Source of the DNA: Todiramphus chloris collaris
Taxonomy: Eukaryota; Chordata; Aves; Coraciiformes; Alcedinidae
DNA length: 64,000 nucleotides
Direction: 5' to 3'
Assembly (NCBI GenBank): GCA_025345505.1
Contig: JANVCC010000030.1
Coordinates: 1,242,054 to 1,306,053 of the forward strand
Under the pieces are notes generated by a model that did no database searches, was not told where the DNA came from, and was given only the letters and a program-made list of their open reading frames with translations. Every line of letters begins with the position of its first letter. The stretch's first letter is position 1. The translations under genes were made by a program, and so were the position numbers. Of the stretch, positions 24,453 through 37,200 are shown one piece after another.

Positions 24453-24620
24453 GAAGGATGCCCAGAAGTGTTGTGGAGTATCCTTCTCTGGAGACATTTA
24501 AAACCCACCTGGATGCTTTCCTATGTGACCTGCTCTAGGTGGTCCTGCTCTGGCAGGGGGGTTGGACTAGATGATCTTTCGAGGTCCCTTCCAACCCTTA
24601 ACAGTCTGTGATTCTGTGAG
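24453..24620 (+). mobile_element. CR1 LINE, 5'-truncated 3' fragment
   Basis: The fragment encodes the last codons of CR1 ORF2 in frame (RSVVEYPSLETFKTHLDAFL, stop at 24536-24538). It continues into the diagnostic 3' tail, with 'ggttggactagatgatcttt', 'ggtcccttccaaccctta' and the terminal 'ctgtgattctgtga' repeat at 24604-24619. CR1 elements are non-LTR retrotransposons that usually insert as severely 5'-truncated copies with short tandem 3' ends, as here. The tail resembles a different CR1 subfamily from the copies at 41, 44.5 and 58.9 kb. The exact 5' boundary is uncertain; similarity fades near 24453. Confidence 0.95.
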
Positions 24621-27103
24621 ATTTGGGCTGACAGAGGTGAAATGCCAAGACCTGGAGAACAGCTTTTGCTAGGACATAGTGTTACTGTCTCCCTGGAAAA
24701 GTGCAAAGAAATGCCCCAGCAATAGGTAGCTCTCTTGTGTCACAGACAGCATCTTCCTGGACAGCCTGCAGAAATATTTTGACTTTTTGCAGGTCTTTAT
24801 ACTTGAAATTCTGGAGTCTTTATCACATTGCCTCCCAACAACTTCCTTTGCTGTCCTCAGGCTTCAAGAGATGAACTCTGGCATTAAAAGCAGGCAGTGT
24901 AAGCAGCCTTCAGGCTCCTCAGATGCCCTCTTCTTCCATAAAACCCTCAGTCCACCTCCTTTTCAGAGACTACTACTTAAATTGTTTCCATTTTTAGGGA
25001 TCTGTGAAAAACAAGTTATTCTGAAACCATTACATATTTTGTTCCTACTCCAAATGCTGACTTTGATAGCAAAAGGCCAGCAACCAGAAAACGTTTTGAA
25101 TTCCTTCCAGTGGAGGAAGGATTAAACATAGACATGATATAATGAAGTACTACATGTGATGCATGCATACACACACATTAAGTGTTAGCAATGAAGCAGA
25201 AGGCTCTCCAAGACCTTTAGAACACCCTTTTCCCATACCCATTCTCAACCCCCAGTAAGTCTGTGCCTGGTGCAAGGTCCATCACTTGCCTGCCTCATTG
25301 TAAGGAAGTGTAAAAAATATGCAGCCCACTCTTTAGATACAGTCTAATGTTAATGGATTCAGAAAGATATGAGGCAGGAGAAAAAGAAACTGTTTGGTAC
25401 AGTTCATCTTTATTGCTATGGTTTAGCAAAATATGTCTGAGTGAAGCAAGAACGGCCCTTTTGAATCATTTCTTGCATTTATTATACAGCCTGTGGGAGA
25501 GAGGAATGCTTGAGGCAAGCTTGCCGCACAATTTCTTGTAACAGTGCTTGCTCTGTATGTGTTGAAGAGCTTGCTTGTGTAGGAGAGACCAATGTGATTA
25601 GAGCCATTTCTTTCCTCCCAAAAAAGCATCCTTCCAAAAGCGTCTTTTGACTTGAGCACCTGATCTGAGATAAACCAGTTTGTCGTCACAGTGTTTGATC
25701 ATCCACTATGAGGAAGGACAATTTGTACACAAGGTGCTCATTCAGATAGGAGAATCAGTATTTACGCATTTAACTCCTGAGCTATTGAATTTTGGTTTTC
25801 CTTTGCACTATGCAAACACTTAAAACACATATATCATGGAGCAATGGATTTACAGCCACATGCCAGAATCTCTTTTTTTCATGACTGATAATCATGAAAA
25901 TTAAAAGGTAATTGAAATGCTTTAGGAGGAATTAAAACATAGGATGGATACATTATTAGTCACACCATAATTTATTTGGGAAGTCTCTGCCTTTTTTTAT
26001 TATTATTATTTTTACATAATTTTGCTCTCTCCTAATTCAAATACTTTCCAGGCTCTACAGAACACTATTTCCCCACTTTTATCCACAGTCTGAAAAGCAA
26101 ATGCCATTGCAAGCTGCCATGTTTTTCACGCTTCATTATTGTACATTTTCTAGTACGTAATGAACTATCCCCATGAAAATTTGCTGTGAATTGTCTTGTA
26201 ATTGCCTAGATATGAAAGAAAATGTGGTTAGAGTAAAATAACATTAACGTTAAAAATAGGAAAATTGCAGTTAATCTATGTGAAGAGAAATACTCCATCT
26301 CATCACAGAAAGAAGCAATGGTGCTGAAGAGAGCTGGTAAAGACAGGGAGCTTGGTATACCTTTGGGGTATGGCCCCGATGGAGGAAAGATAGAGCAAAG
26401 ATATTATCACAGGGGTAGGTCTCCTGCCCCAATGGCCATGGGGAGCCTGCTAGAGATGCTGCCTTCACCATTCAAGCTTCTACACAAAAAAGATATGAAT
26501 TAATTGAAGTATATTGTGAGAAGCTCACAGTCATTATGAGGAGTTGGATGGGTTAACGTGAAAAACTACAGAGCAGAACAAAAAAAAGAGTGGAGGAGGA
26601 ATTAATGAGAGGGAATCCTAGAAGTGCTGTTAGAAAAAATAAGGGTGATTTTAAGAAAGATGCAGAAAATACAAATGTAAATATAAATGTGAAGAAAAAC
26701 ATGCAGTCCACAGGGAAGTGATCCTCATGCTGCAGGATTTTGCAGATTGGGCTGGAGAAAACTACAGAGGCTGTCACTAAGGAGCAAACCATTTGCCTAA
26801 CAGTGAGCAGGACCAAGTGATCTAATAAAGCTTTTCCGTTCTTGTGTCTGGGACTGGGAAATTAATGCTGGATGCAGTGCCAAACTATGTATGTTAAATA
26901 TGTCTCTGTCAGAATTAGGTAGAAGTTAATTTTGTATGTTGATGATCACATAATCCCTACCACACGGCACCCAAGGAAAGGCAGGCAGTTAACCTGGGAG
27001 CAGAGAATGTTTATTTCATGCTTGCCTTGGGGTAAGAACTAATGGCACATGTTGTAGAAACAGCATGCTAGATACCATCTTGCCTTTTATTTAAGTGTAC
27101 TGA
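24621..27103. other. Gene-free region between two CR1 copies
   Basis: No supported gene. Open frames stay under 115 codons. An (ATT)n-rich tract lies at 25992-26013; the rest is unique AT-rich sequence. Confidence 0.55.
25992..26013. repeat. T/(ATT)n low-complexity tract
   Basis: T7 followed by ATT repeats and T-rich sequence. Confidence 0.8.
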
Positions 27104-27242
27104 TTTATCTCCTGCGGGAGGTGGTGGAGTCCCTATCAGCTCTTGAGTCATTTAAAACTCGACTGAACAAAGCGCTCATGAATAGACTCTTGGGAGCAAT
27201 CATGAACTGCTCGGGGATGGACAAGATTAAATACAAGGTTTT
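27104..27242 (+). mobile_element. Older CR1-like LINE 3' fragment
   Basis: The translation includes LREVVESLSALESFKTRLN, the pattern of the CR1-type ORF2 C-terminus (…PREVVES-SLE-FK-RLD…). Downstream, 'ctcggggatgga' occupies the place of the usual 'ggggttggact' tail. The divergence, and the lack of a clean ATTCTGTG end, suggest an older copy or a different CR1 lineage from the others here. Boundaries are approximate. Confidence 0.6.
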
Positions 27243-27677
27243 TATCCAACTGTCGCTTTGTGGATATAGAGTATTAATCGCTCAGGTGAGAGCAGGGCAC
27301 TGAAGTGAGGAGATGTTGGTGTCCCCTGGCTAGGATCTTGCCTGACCTCTGTGCACAGCAGTGAGGAAAGTTCTACCACACCCCCTGTTACAGGGTGATT
27401 AAAACCAAAATCTTAAAAAATATTTTTGAGGTGTGCAAAGTAAACACTCTTGGGCTGCAGAGCTACATGCTCACTTGTTGTGGCCTGACAGCCATGCTCC
27501 TGGGCGCTTCTTCCTCCCTTGCTCATTCACAGCACAAAGCAGCGTTTGGAGAAAAGCCTCTGAGAAGGGGCATGTTTGTCACATGTCTCCAGGGTGTGAT
27601 GCTTTCCAGCCATAAATACACATGGCTGTCAGTGTGACAAGATAATTATTTTATTGGTGGGTTTGCAAGAAAAATAC

Positions 27678-27765
27678 GGGCCAAAACTTCCTTGTTCTAC
27701 TCATCAGAGAAACTTCATTGAATTGAAATCACCATTCTTCCAAGCAAAACAGATTTGGCCCTAAA
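27678..27765. repeat. Ancient repeat fragment with inverted ends
   Basis: GGGCCAAA at 27678-27685 and its reverse complement TTTGGCCC at 27754-27761 bracket 84 bp. The interior reads 'cttcattgaattgaaatcac' and 'cattcttccaagc', a diverged form of the 'cattgaagtcaatgg' ancient amniote repeat. Family name unknown to me. Confidence 0.55.
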
Positions 27766-29466
27766 TTGTAATTCATTGGTTGTTGGCACCCTGCAATTTA
27801 AATCTTTTCCACAACAAGGAAATAAATCTTTTTAAAAGTATATTAAAATCAGTATTGATTATTCCAAGCAGCAGCACTGCATTCAGAGCCATAAATCTTA
27901 TTTTTAGGATCCCAAGATAAAATAATTACATCAAAACTGCTGTATAAAAAAGCAACTACGGTTTAATCATGGTAAATTACTAGGATTTTTGTATGTGGAA
28001 TTTATAGGGCACCATTTCTTTTAGATTGAAAGGGAACATTCCCGATTTAGCTCTGATTACTCATCTACAGATGGGGTTAATGTCATGTGTCTCTTTGGGG
28101 ATGTATCTTCTTAAGTAATGATGTCCTTATTGCATGCTCTATGGATCCATTGTCAAGATGCCTTTAAATATATTCTTGATGGCACATGGAGGTACCAGCA
28201 AATTATGTGTTGAATTAACAGGTAATTCAATCCACCTCGGTGTTAATCTTATTGCAAAATAACAAGCTATATAAAAGCCATTTAAGTGCAATTTTAAAAA
28301 ACGGTTTATGAGATTTAATCTCTTTAATCAGAAACAGATTTTGTTCAATTACCTTTAGTCTCCTCTATAAAAACATTGAGGCTAGATCCACCATGTCTCC
28401 CAGAGCTGACATTGCAGCACATCCAAACAGCTGGTTGGACTGGGGTGCCACAGAGGCAAACTTGTCGTGCCCCATTACCATGTGAGATGGAGACAGGTTT
28501 GGGAGTGTATCTGCTCCTCTGCTCCCCTGCTTACTTCTCTCACATGCCTGAGGGCCCTGGGCCAGTGCACCATTCAGGGTTGATACAACCTGTTAGCTGT
28601 TCCTGACACATTACATTTCCTTTATCTCTATTGACTGTTGTGAGGGAGAAGTGGGGTGATAGGTATGAAAATGCTCCATGGCCCTTAAGACAAGGAAGGC
28701 TTGCTCTGATTGGAGTGGAGATGAGCTGTGTGTCACCTTAGATGGTACTGGTCCTGCTGTGGCTGTTTCCTTATGGGAGTGAGGAAACTAGTGATAGTGT
28801 TTCCAGTCCCTGGAGCATCTCATCCTTTGCTGGGGGGCCAGGCCTCATGTGGCTTCCCTGCTGCTTCTCGGGCATCTGTGGTTGGAAGGGTCAAAGCAAG
28901 TCACTTTGCAAGGGCCTGCACCAGTGCTGAGCAAATTTTAAGACAGAAGCAAGATCCTCTGTGGTTTCTTCTTTGCAATTTTCAGGTTCATTACCTATGC
29001 AAAACTATTTGCTCATGCACTACCTATTATCTTTCTATTACATGAATAATTTCTTGGTTTGCTGAGAAGTATGCGCTCTTTTGCTTGATTTTCAGGCTGG
29101 CTGTGTCGATTCTGCTCCAGCTGCTGCCAGCAAAAGGTTTCTCAGCTTCTGCTGGTCTCCTACACTGCTGCCATGTATTCATAAGCTTAGCAGAAGAATT
29201 CTAGATGACAGATCTTCCATTCAGATGCAGAATTCAAAAGCCTGTGTTTTTTCCAATCTGTAAAGAGTTTTCTGTTTGTGACTGTGTACTGTGGGGGCCT
29301 CATGGCAGGTTAATTTGAAACGGTCAAAACTTAAAATCCATTCCTAGAAAAAGAGCCATTTTCTTGGAAATGCTCTGTGCTGTACACTTCTCCCCTGGAA
29401 CAACTTTTAGACCATCCTGTGACAAACTAATAGCCAGCAGATGGGAAATTCAGAGACCATCAATCC

Positions 29467-29482
29467 CATTCATTCATTCATT
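29467..29482. repeat. (CATT)4 microsatellite
   Basis: Four exact CATT units followed by CC. Confidence 0.9.
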
Positions 29483-31434
29483 CCACAACTTTTCTATACA
29501 TGGCCAGTGTTGATCATAATGGTTTTTTTAAAGGAGTGTGGAATCCTTGTCTGAATGGCTACAAAATACCTTGGTATGAGCCTACAGCTGGACTGTACAT
29601 GCAAAGATATTTGGATCTGAAAGCATGAGGCCTCAATTGGCTAAAAGTGCATCTGTGGTCAAATCTTGCAACAGTCAATCAGGAGAATTAATGATGACTG
29701 GCATCACTTGCCCTAGGAAACTGTTTCTTCAGGGAAGATGGACAACTATGTTAGTTAGCTAACACCCAGGTACAGAGGTTCAAATGAGGCCATCACACTC
29801 TGTGGGACATTAAGTGACAAAGATGTGATTAGTGTTAACAGAACTGGACAAGGAAAGAGTTTTCTGAGCAGTCAGAAAGAAGTCTGCAGAAGTCCTCCAA
29901 GGACTAGTTTGTCCAAGTCATGCTTCTTTTTGTATTAGCAGCTCACCTTAGAGACAGGCACTAAAGAAGTATCACTACTCCCTAAATCTCTTCTTCCTGA
30001 GCTAAATCCTGCCTTTGTATTCCACTTTTTGCTGTATTCCCTAAGGGATGTGGCATAGAAATTGAAACCAAAGAAGGGAAAAGCAAAAGTAACTTTATAA
30101 TAACTTTGCTCCTTCTAGATTTTGGCTTATGGGAAGGCCAAAGTAAAACATGATCTGTGTTAGCACAGACTTTGCAGCTGCTGTAACTTACAGAAGGCTT
30201 CACAGGGCTGCTGTTCAATTGCACAGCACCCCACACAGAGGGTCTGTGCCTTTCTCCTGTCCTCGCACCACCTTGCCACCCACAGCCAAGCAATGTAACC
30301 TTGGACCACCAGTGCTGGCTCTACTTCCCCACTGCAGGGATGTTGTCACTACGTCCTTCAGGTGTCCTGCAGAGCCCACCTATGCCACCAGAGCAGCCAG
30401 GCAGAGCACAAGTGGGGCAAGAATGAGCTTTACTGTGTCTCTCCAGAAGAAAATCTGTATTATGAATAGAGCTCTGCACAATAGATAAGGCTTCTCAGAT
30501 GAAAAACTGCTTCCCCTTCCCTGCAGAGTCTAAAATTTCTTCTGATGGTGATGATGCCTTGAACAATGACAACCTTCATTCATCTCTTCTGTCTAGGAGA
30601 GAGATAAGAGTTCATTTTTTAAGCCCTTTCACTGCACTGAAGGTGCATAAAAGTCTCTCATCGCTGTTCAAATGCAGTTCTCTGTTAGTTAGTTATTTAA
30701 GCAGGAGATGCTTTCCCTGCTCCAAACCTTTGTGTATGAAATCTGTCCAGCACCATGTGTGGCATCAGCCAGCAGCTGATCTGGCATGTGTTGTTCTGGA
30801 CACACCCGTAATGGATAGTTAATTGATCTGATTCATCAGTCAGTCCATTTCCAGGATGGTATTGATGATTTTAAGGCTTAAATGTCATATCTTCTTTCTA
30901 TCTTTGTGTCATTGTTGTATGTTAAAAAAATAAATAAATGAGACTAGAAGGCATTTTTGATTACTACAATTTTTCTTCAGATGCTTCATTTGCTGGGCCA
31001 TTTGTATCAGCCAGGTTGTCTTTATTTGCCAAACTGTCAGGACTTGGGGCTTGTCCTTCTATCAAAATCCAGTTTGATCCCAAATTTCTTTTCAGCTTTT
31101 GCCTCAATATCCTTGTTGTTTTCACAAAAAGCTGAAATAAACCCAAAGAACAATCAAACGCTATTTGATTCATTTTTAGGTGCCAACCGTGTCCTTTTTT
31201 TCTTCTTAAAAACTCTTGTTCATGAAAACAATGACCTTTTTCTTCATAGAAGGTATTTCTTTTCTCCAGGAGCTAACATAAGAAGAATGTTCTTGCATTA
31301 ACATGATTTTGACCACAGTTTACGCCATGCCTGGCTTGCCCCAGCCTTATTCTGTGACCTTGGATGTATCCCCCAACTCCTGACAATTTTCCTAGCCAGT
31401 AATCAGGCTCTGCAAAGGTATTGCTAGATTAAAG

Positions 31435-31605
31435 GTCAGGCTTTCAAAAGTGATGAGTGGTTTTGTTTCTCTAACTTAATCTATGGTGGCTGGGTACTCC
31501 AGCACCTCTGAAAATGAAGCCCTGTTACAGAAATTTGATGTGAAGGGAGACATGCAGCAATGAAGGCACCTAGAATCAATAGTTGGTTTTGAAAACCTTG
31601 GCCTA
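31435..31605 (+). repeat. Longer copy of ancient amniote repeat
   Basis: Three blocks occur in the expected order: 'caggctttcaaaagtgatga', 'tgggtactccagcacctctg' followed by AAAATGAAGCCCT, and 'agttggttttgaaaaccttg' followed by GCC. This is the best-preserved member of the relic family in the window, about 170 bp with many substitutions. The fragment at 5846 is its opposite-strand relative. I recognise the words from turtle, crocodile and bird DNA but cannot give the database name. Confidence 0.65.
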
Positions 31606-32441
31606 CACCCATGAATGCTTGTAAAGTACTTTAACATCCAAATGTTGGGGAAGAGAGAGTGATTTCAATGTTTTGAAGCTATTCCCAGAACTCGAAGTTT
31701 GCAGGATTCTGTGACAATAAGAAAGGAAAAAAACCAAAAAAGCCGCAGATGTAATGAGGAAATTCTCACAAGTTCGAGAAGAAGATATTTTCCCAAAATG
31801 CCAAAATGCTGCTGATTGGCTTTATTTTGGTCTGGTCCTCTTCTTTGAAAGCTGACATAAATCTAAGTAAAAGAGCTTTCCTGGGAGCCAAGTAGATGTC
31901 TGCTGAATCACTGAGTTTAACTCTTTCTCAGCAGCCTGTGAGGCAGCACACAGCCATTACCTGGGGACAATTTGCTGACCTCCACCCCCTGGCCTGTAAT
32001 ATGTCCATCTGCTTGCCCGCTTGCTTGTTGTCTCTTTTGCACACAGATATCTGGCATCTGCAGTGGGGACAACCCATCCTGCCCTCCCAAGATTACTTTC
32101 CACAGAAGCTTCCAACAACACTTGATCCAGAAGGTCTTTTCCCCAGCCCACCACCATAAGCACCTCAAGGAGGGTGGCTGCCTTCCTGCACGCACATGGT
32201 GGCCACAGGTCAAAACTAGGTGGGAAAGGACTCAAAAGAGATCCTCAGCCTTGACCAAAAATAACCCCACTCTTTAGGGGCTGTTTGAGGGTGGGATCCC
32301 TTCTGAGGATTTTCATGATTGAAAGGTGAGACAAGTCTCCTGAAAAGGTTATTATCTTGAGCAGACAAATCCTTCAGCTGGTTGGGCTTTTGTTTGTATA
32401 CCTCAAACAAAGAGACAGCACAATCAAAGAGCTGTAAGATC

Positions 32442-32464
32442 TTTTTTTCTTTTTTTTTTTTTTT
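32442..32464. repeat. Poly(T) tract
   Basis: T7-C-T15. On the minus strand it is a poly(A), but no retrocopy is recognisable next to it. Confidence 0.85.
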
Positions 32465-34080
32465 CCTGCCTCTGTACTGTTCCTTTTCATTTCTGCTGCC
32501 CACAGAAACTACCGCGCCTCCCTATCTTCTGCTGAATATACATCAAACAGGAGGTAAAGCTCTGGCAGTCTTCACAGGAGAAGCCAGGTGGTGAGGGGGA
32601 GGGCGTCTTGCATGCTGCACTGTCTCATTAATTTATTTTTCCTTCTCTTTGGGGAAAAAGTAAACGTGGGTGACCTAGAGCAGGCTGAAAAATGTCTGTG
32701 TATCACAGGCTGAGAAGGAGCCTGTGAAACCTGTGATGAGTGAAGGTTGGCTGCTTCTGCCACTGGACTAAAGGGGTGTGGGTCTGTGGCAGGGATGATC
32801 CTGAAGGATCTGGGGAGGCTCCCAGGCCAGGATAAGCTGCTGCAGGCTGTGTCTTTTTTATGGGTATGGAAGGGATGCTGCCTCTGTTCACACTTGGTAG
32901 GATCTACATCTTCCCCTTTAGGAATAAGGCTTTTCTTGAGCTTGCCTAAAAAAACTGGCCTGACCTCAGGACCACTTCAGGTTAATGTTTTTCCCCTTCT
33001 CTAAATGCCTCCATCTCTTCCTTTAGTCTCACCCATAAAGTGTAATCTGCCTATTCAAACCATAACTGCTGTGTGTTGTTCCCTTCTGCAAATGTAAAAG
33101 ATACAGTAATGGCAACAAGCATTACCTTGGCCTGGAGAAAGGCATTGCTATCAACCTGGTTTATTGTACAATTTAATCAGCATGAATTAATCTTGGAAAT
33201 GTTATCGGAGAGGCCACTGCCATTTTTGCGGTGCGCCCTTGCTTTGTGAAGACTTTGCTTGAGGGGCTATTTCTAACATTTGGCTATTTTTCTTCAAGGG
33301 GTTGTGTTATTAATTATCTTGCTTGCAAACAGGATTCACTGACTGCCTAGCAGTAGGTACAATACTTAGTTTAAGGAAAATCAGTTTCACAGACAGGTGG
33401 AAGAGCTGTCAGATACAGGACCACTGAATTATGCTTGCTTTGTTCAGGGGTCAGAAAGGAAAATTTCTGGCTGTGTAATGCAGGACTAGCACAGCAGGAC
33501 CCCTGGGGCTTGGGGAAAGTCAACACCACAAATGCCTTTGTGCCCCAGCTTGTTGTACTTGGAAAGAGCCTTGAAAGTCCACATTTCTGAAACCAAATCT
33601 TTATGTGTGTGGATATTGTCCAAGCATTGCTCTGGATCTTACACTGGAAGGTGAACTGAGAACGTATTTTGGCTCAGGTGCTGTGATGCACTTTTATTGC
33701 TCTGCTTTGAAATACATCTTTTCATTTCTCCCTGGAGCACTAGGACTTTCTGACAGCTTGAACTCTGTCTCCCATAGTGTTTGAGCCATGAAAATATTTT
33801 CATTTTTTTCTGGTTTTTGCATTGCTTTGCTGAATGCCTTCAAGGACCACCCTGCCAGGGATCTTGCTGGTAATGCTCATACGAGTGACACTTATGCAAA
33901 TAGTTTCAGCCTGGGTTCTCAGCACACCCTGGTCTTGTGCTCCTTGCTCGATGCTGCTGCTGTCTGGCTAAATTGGAATAGGTGAATTTTCCCCACTCAG
34001 CACCCGGCGGGGGGAGATCTGCTTTTTCTTAGGCTCATGTTTCTACCAAGCCTAACCTAAGGAGCCTGATCCTGCTTGCT

Positions 34081-34240
34081 CTCACCGGTGAAGGGCTGAT
34101 AGATGTGTGCACGTGGGAGTGCACTGTCCCGTACGGCAGCACTGTGTCGTGAGGAGCTGACAAATCCATTTTCCCCCGTAGCACTGCCTGCGACAGGAAC
34201 ATGCTGCTGTGGCTCTGGGCTGGCGCGTGACGGCTCGAGG
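34081..34240. promoter_or_regulatory. Small CpG-rich, GC-rich patch
   Basis: By hand count this 160-bp stretch has about 61% G+C and 11 CpG dinucleotides, roughly 0.7 of the number expected from composition, in a window otherwise strongly CpG-depleted. It includes closely spaced CpGs in 'ggcgcgtgacggctcgagg' (34212-34230). It is shorter than the usual 200-bp island criterion. It could be an orphan mini-island, a regulatory element or a GC-rich exon; no coding frame is recognisable. Confidence 0.35.
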
Positions 34241-37200
34241 TTGTGGCAGCACAACCCATCCTCAGCATTTTTTTACTTTTTTTTTTGTTTTGTAAGCCAC
34301 AGATTGTAAATGAGGTGGCTTTATTTTTAAGCTCTGCTACTATAGAAGTAGCCAGATGGTCTATGGCATGACAGTGGGTCACCAATGTCCCTAGAAATGT
34401 TTTCATGTCAAGTCTGTATGAGACAGATCATCTGCAAAGATGCAGATGTGAGTCTGCATTTAAAACATACAGCAGCAGCCTGATTTATATGGAATCTGTA
34501 ATAAAGGGTGCAGTATGGGAAGAAGTAGCTCTTCCTTTTTTTGTGCAGGTAGCAACTCGGACATGTCACTGTGCGCAGGCTGTTGTTCCGTTAACATACA
34601 TCCTCCAAAAACCGCATACATACAGCCTCCAAAAGCCTCCGTGCCCTTCCTGAGGGGTCTGAGACACCCTGTACCGCACTGGCCCTCCCCAGCTGCCCTC
34701 ATGGGGTCTGGCTGTTAGAGACTGTGTTGCTGACACTGAGCTTGATGCTGTGCTTCTCATCTAAGAATAGTCTTACTGTCTTGAACACTTGCCCATTTCT
34801 GATAGTTCAGCAAGCAGAGGGAAGAAACACAGCCATTATGTAATGGCTTCTCCTGGCCAAGAAAAAAATCCCATTTATTGATCTTCTGTCTGAAAACCTC
34901 AGTAACTCTGTGTAATTGATGACCAGCTGTTAAGAAAAGCTGTTTGGAGGAGGAATATTTATAATTAAAGAACAGACAATTCAAATTCAACTCTCTCTCC
35001 ATTTTCTCCTTGCATTTCTCTGTGCTGTTTTGGGAACAGCCATCCTGCCTGGGCCTTTAAGCTTCTCATTTCAAACCAATATGTGCCTTTCCCAGAGAGC
35101 AATGTTGCATTCTCCAATTTCACTCCCTGTGCTATGGAGGGGAACTATTCATGGAGCTGTGTGAGAGAAAGAGATTAAGGAAATATCAAGACTAACAGAT
35201 GGGAAGCAGGCAGTGGATGACGTGTAGGCAGGGCTGATGTTACAGCAAGTCTTATCTTGTTAGCAGAAGTATGTTGCAATAAGCACAGTTCTGGGAGAGA
35301 GGTTGGTTTTGAGCATGGAATAGAAGTCCTTTGTATTTGATAAGGGGGTTTGCCTCTGTCTAAAAATGTCATATTATTAGATGCCCTCATACCCCATCAC
35401 ATTTAGATCTTGATCCTTTTTTTCCAGATCTGCTCATCTCCTTTGGGCTTTGGAGGTGAAAATGTTTCTGGGTTTCTCTGCTAGAAGTGTGACTGTCCCC
35501 ATTAGTTTGAGGGGGAACCTGAAATATAGGTCCTTCAGCTTCACCATACAGCATAGCTCTCCCAGACCAGTGGCTATCCATAAATTAAGCTATAACCTGC
35601 CTCTCCTCCCCCCTCACAGACACTCTTGAGTAAGGACTGCACTGGAAATAGATAATTTAGCCTGAGAATCATATTACACATTTAAATGTAAATTGCTGGG
35701 GAATTGATGATTGCTTTGTTTGAATCGTAATGACTTGAGCATGCCTGGTTTTTTTTCTTAGAGTACATTTAAAATGGTATTTATGTCCTTTTACATCCAT
35801 CTCAAACGCCAATGTGCACATGTCCTTAAGCTTTCAGCTGTAAATGCTTGAGCTGTCATATTCCTGTTAGGAAACCCATTTCTTTGACCTCTCCAGCAAT
35901 TGTAGTCTGGCACATTTTCCTTCTCCCCATCTTTGTGTTTTGGAAGATCTCTTGTTATAAATCAAGGAAATTAAAATCTCTAGTCCAGAAAGAAAATACA
36001 GCTTGGGTCCTCTCCCACTCCATGAGCACCAGTGACAGGGGTGATGCTCCCTGCCTCTCCCCCTTGCTGTGGGCAAATCCCTGCTTTTCAAGCATTTGCA
36101 GAGGCTGATGAGCAGAGGTTTGTTACCAGCCCCACCAGGGTCAATGGCATTGCTTGGAGCAGAGCACATGGAAAATTAACTCTATGCCCTTTGGTAGCAG
36201 CCAAACACAGCTGAGGGTACCAAGCCCATCTTCCAAACTTGGCAGCCTCTCCATCCTGGTGCTGACCATCAGTTCAGGGTTTGGATAGCAAGCAGCTAAC
36301 ATGCAGGTGATCTGATCTCATTGCTTGTGCAGGGTGACTGGAGATGAGACTGAGGAGACTGCAATTTTTTTCATGTGGTAGGGAGAGAAAGGAGGAAAAT
36401 CTGGATGTACACAGATCTGTTCATTGCTAAGACCTCGTTTCATTCACAGATGCTCCTCTCCTGTTAGCAGGCTACCAATCACCAGCCCTCAGCACAAATG
36501 GAAGACAGTAAAAGGGTGGCCGATCATCCAAGTCCATTCTCAGGGTTATCCTAGAAAAGTAATTTTTTTACTATCTAAAGAGCTAGTAAAGTGAGGGTAG
36601 CCAGGGGTTAATTACCTCTACCCTCCCCATCCAGTTTAACAGACACCTGTGGGAAAAGCCTGGGTTTTGGCTCTGTTTGCAAGGTGGAGAGCAGTAAATA
36701 CCATTATTCACACAGTCTCTCTGAGGTACAGCCAACTTTCAGGAATGCCGTATCTCGGTCCAAACAAAACCTGCATGTTTCTCATTGGCCTGGCCTTTTT
36801 TTTTCTTCAGACTGTTTTACTGATCGATACAGGAGATATAAACAAAAATTGAAATAACACATGCCTGGAAATATAAACAAAACACTTGCACCAGAGAGAG
36901 AAGATTGCAAAATCAGCAGCTTGCAGGGCTTGAATGCAGCCATCCAGTCCTCAAAGCCAAGCTGTTAAGAAAGCAAATAAATAAACAAATAGAAATAAAA
37001 CTGACTGCGATAAGCCCCTGACCTTAATTGTGTGGATGTATGTCTGTGAAAGCCAGAATCGAGCTTTTTCCTCCCAGCTCCCACGCTAATTCCTTTGGCC
37101 TCAGCAGCATAAAATGCTCGGGAGCCCTATCTGGTCCTTCCATCTCCTGCCTACCCAGGCCAGAAGCCAGGAGGTCAAATCTGTCATTATTCCTCTGCAG

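Noticed and set aside
30523..30640. Acceptor-like 'cttccccttccctgcag' followed by an open frame
   Set aside because: No acceptable donor at the end; the only GT (aag|gtgcat) is weak and the peptide is not recognised.
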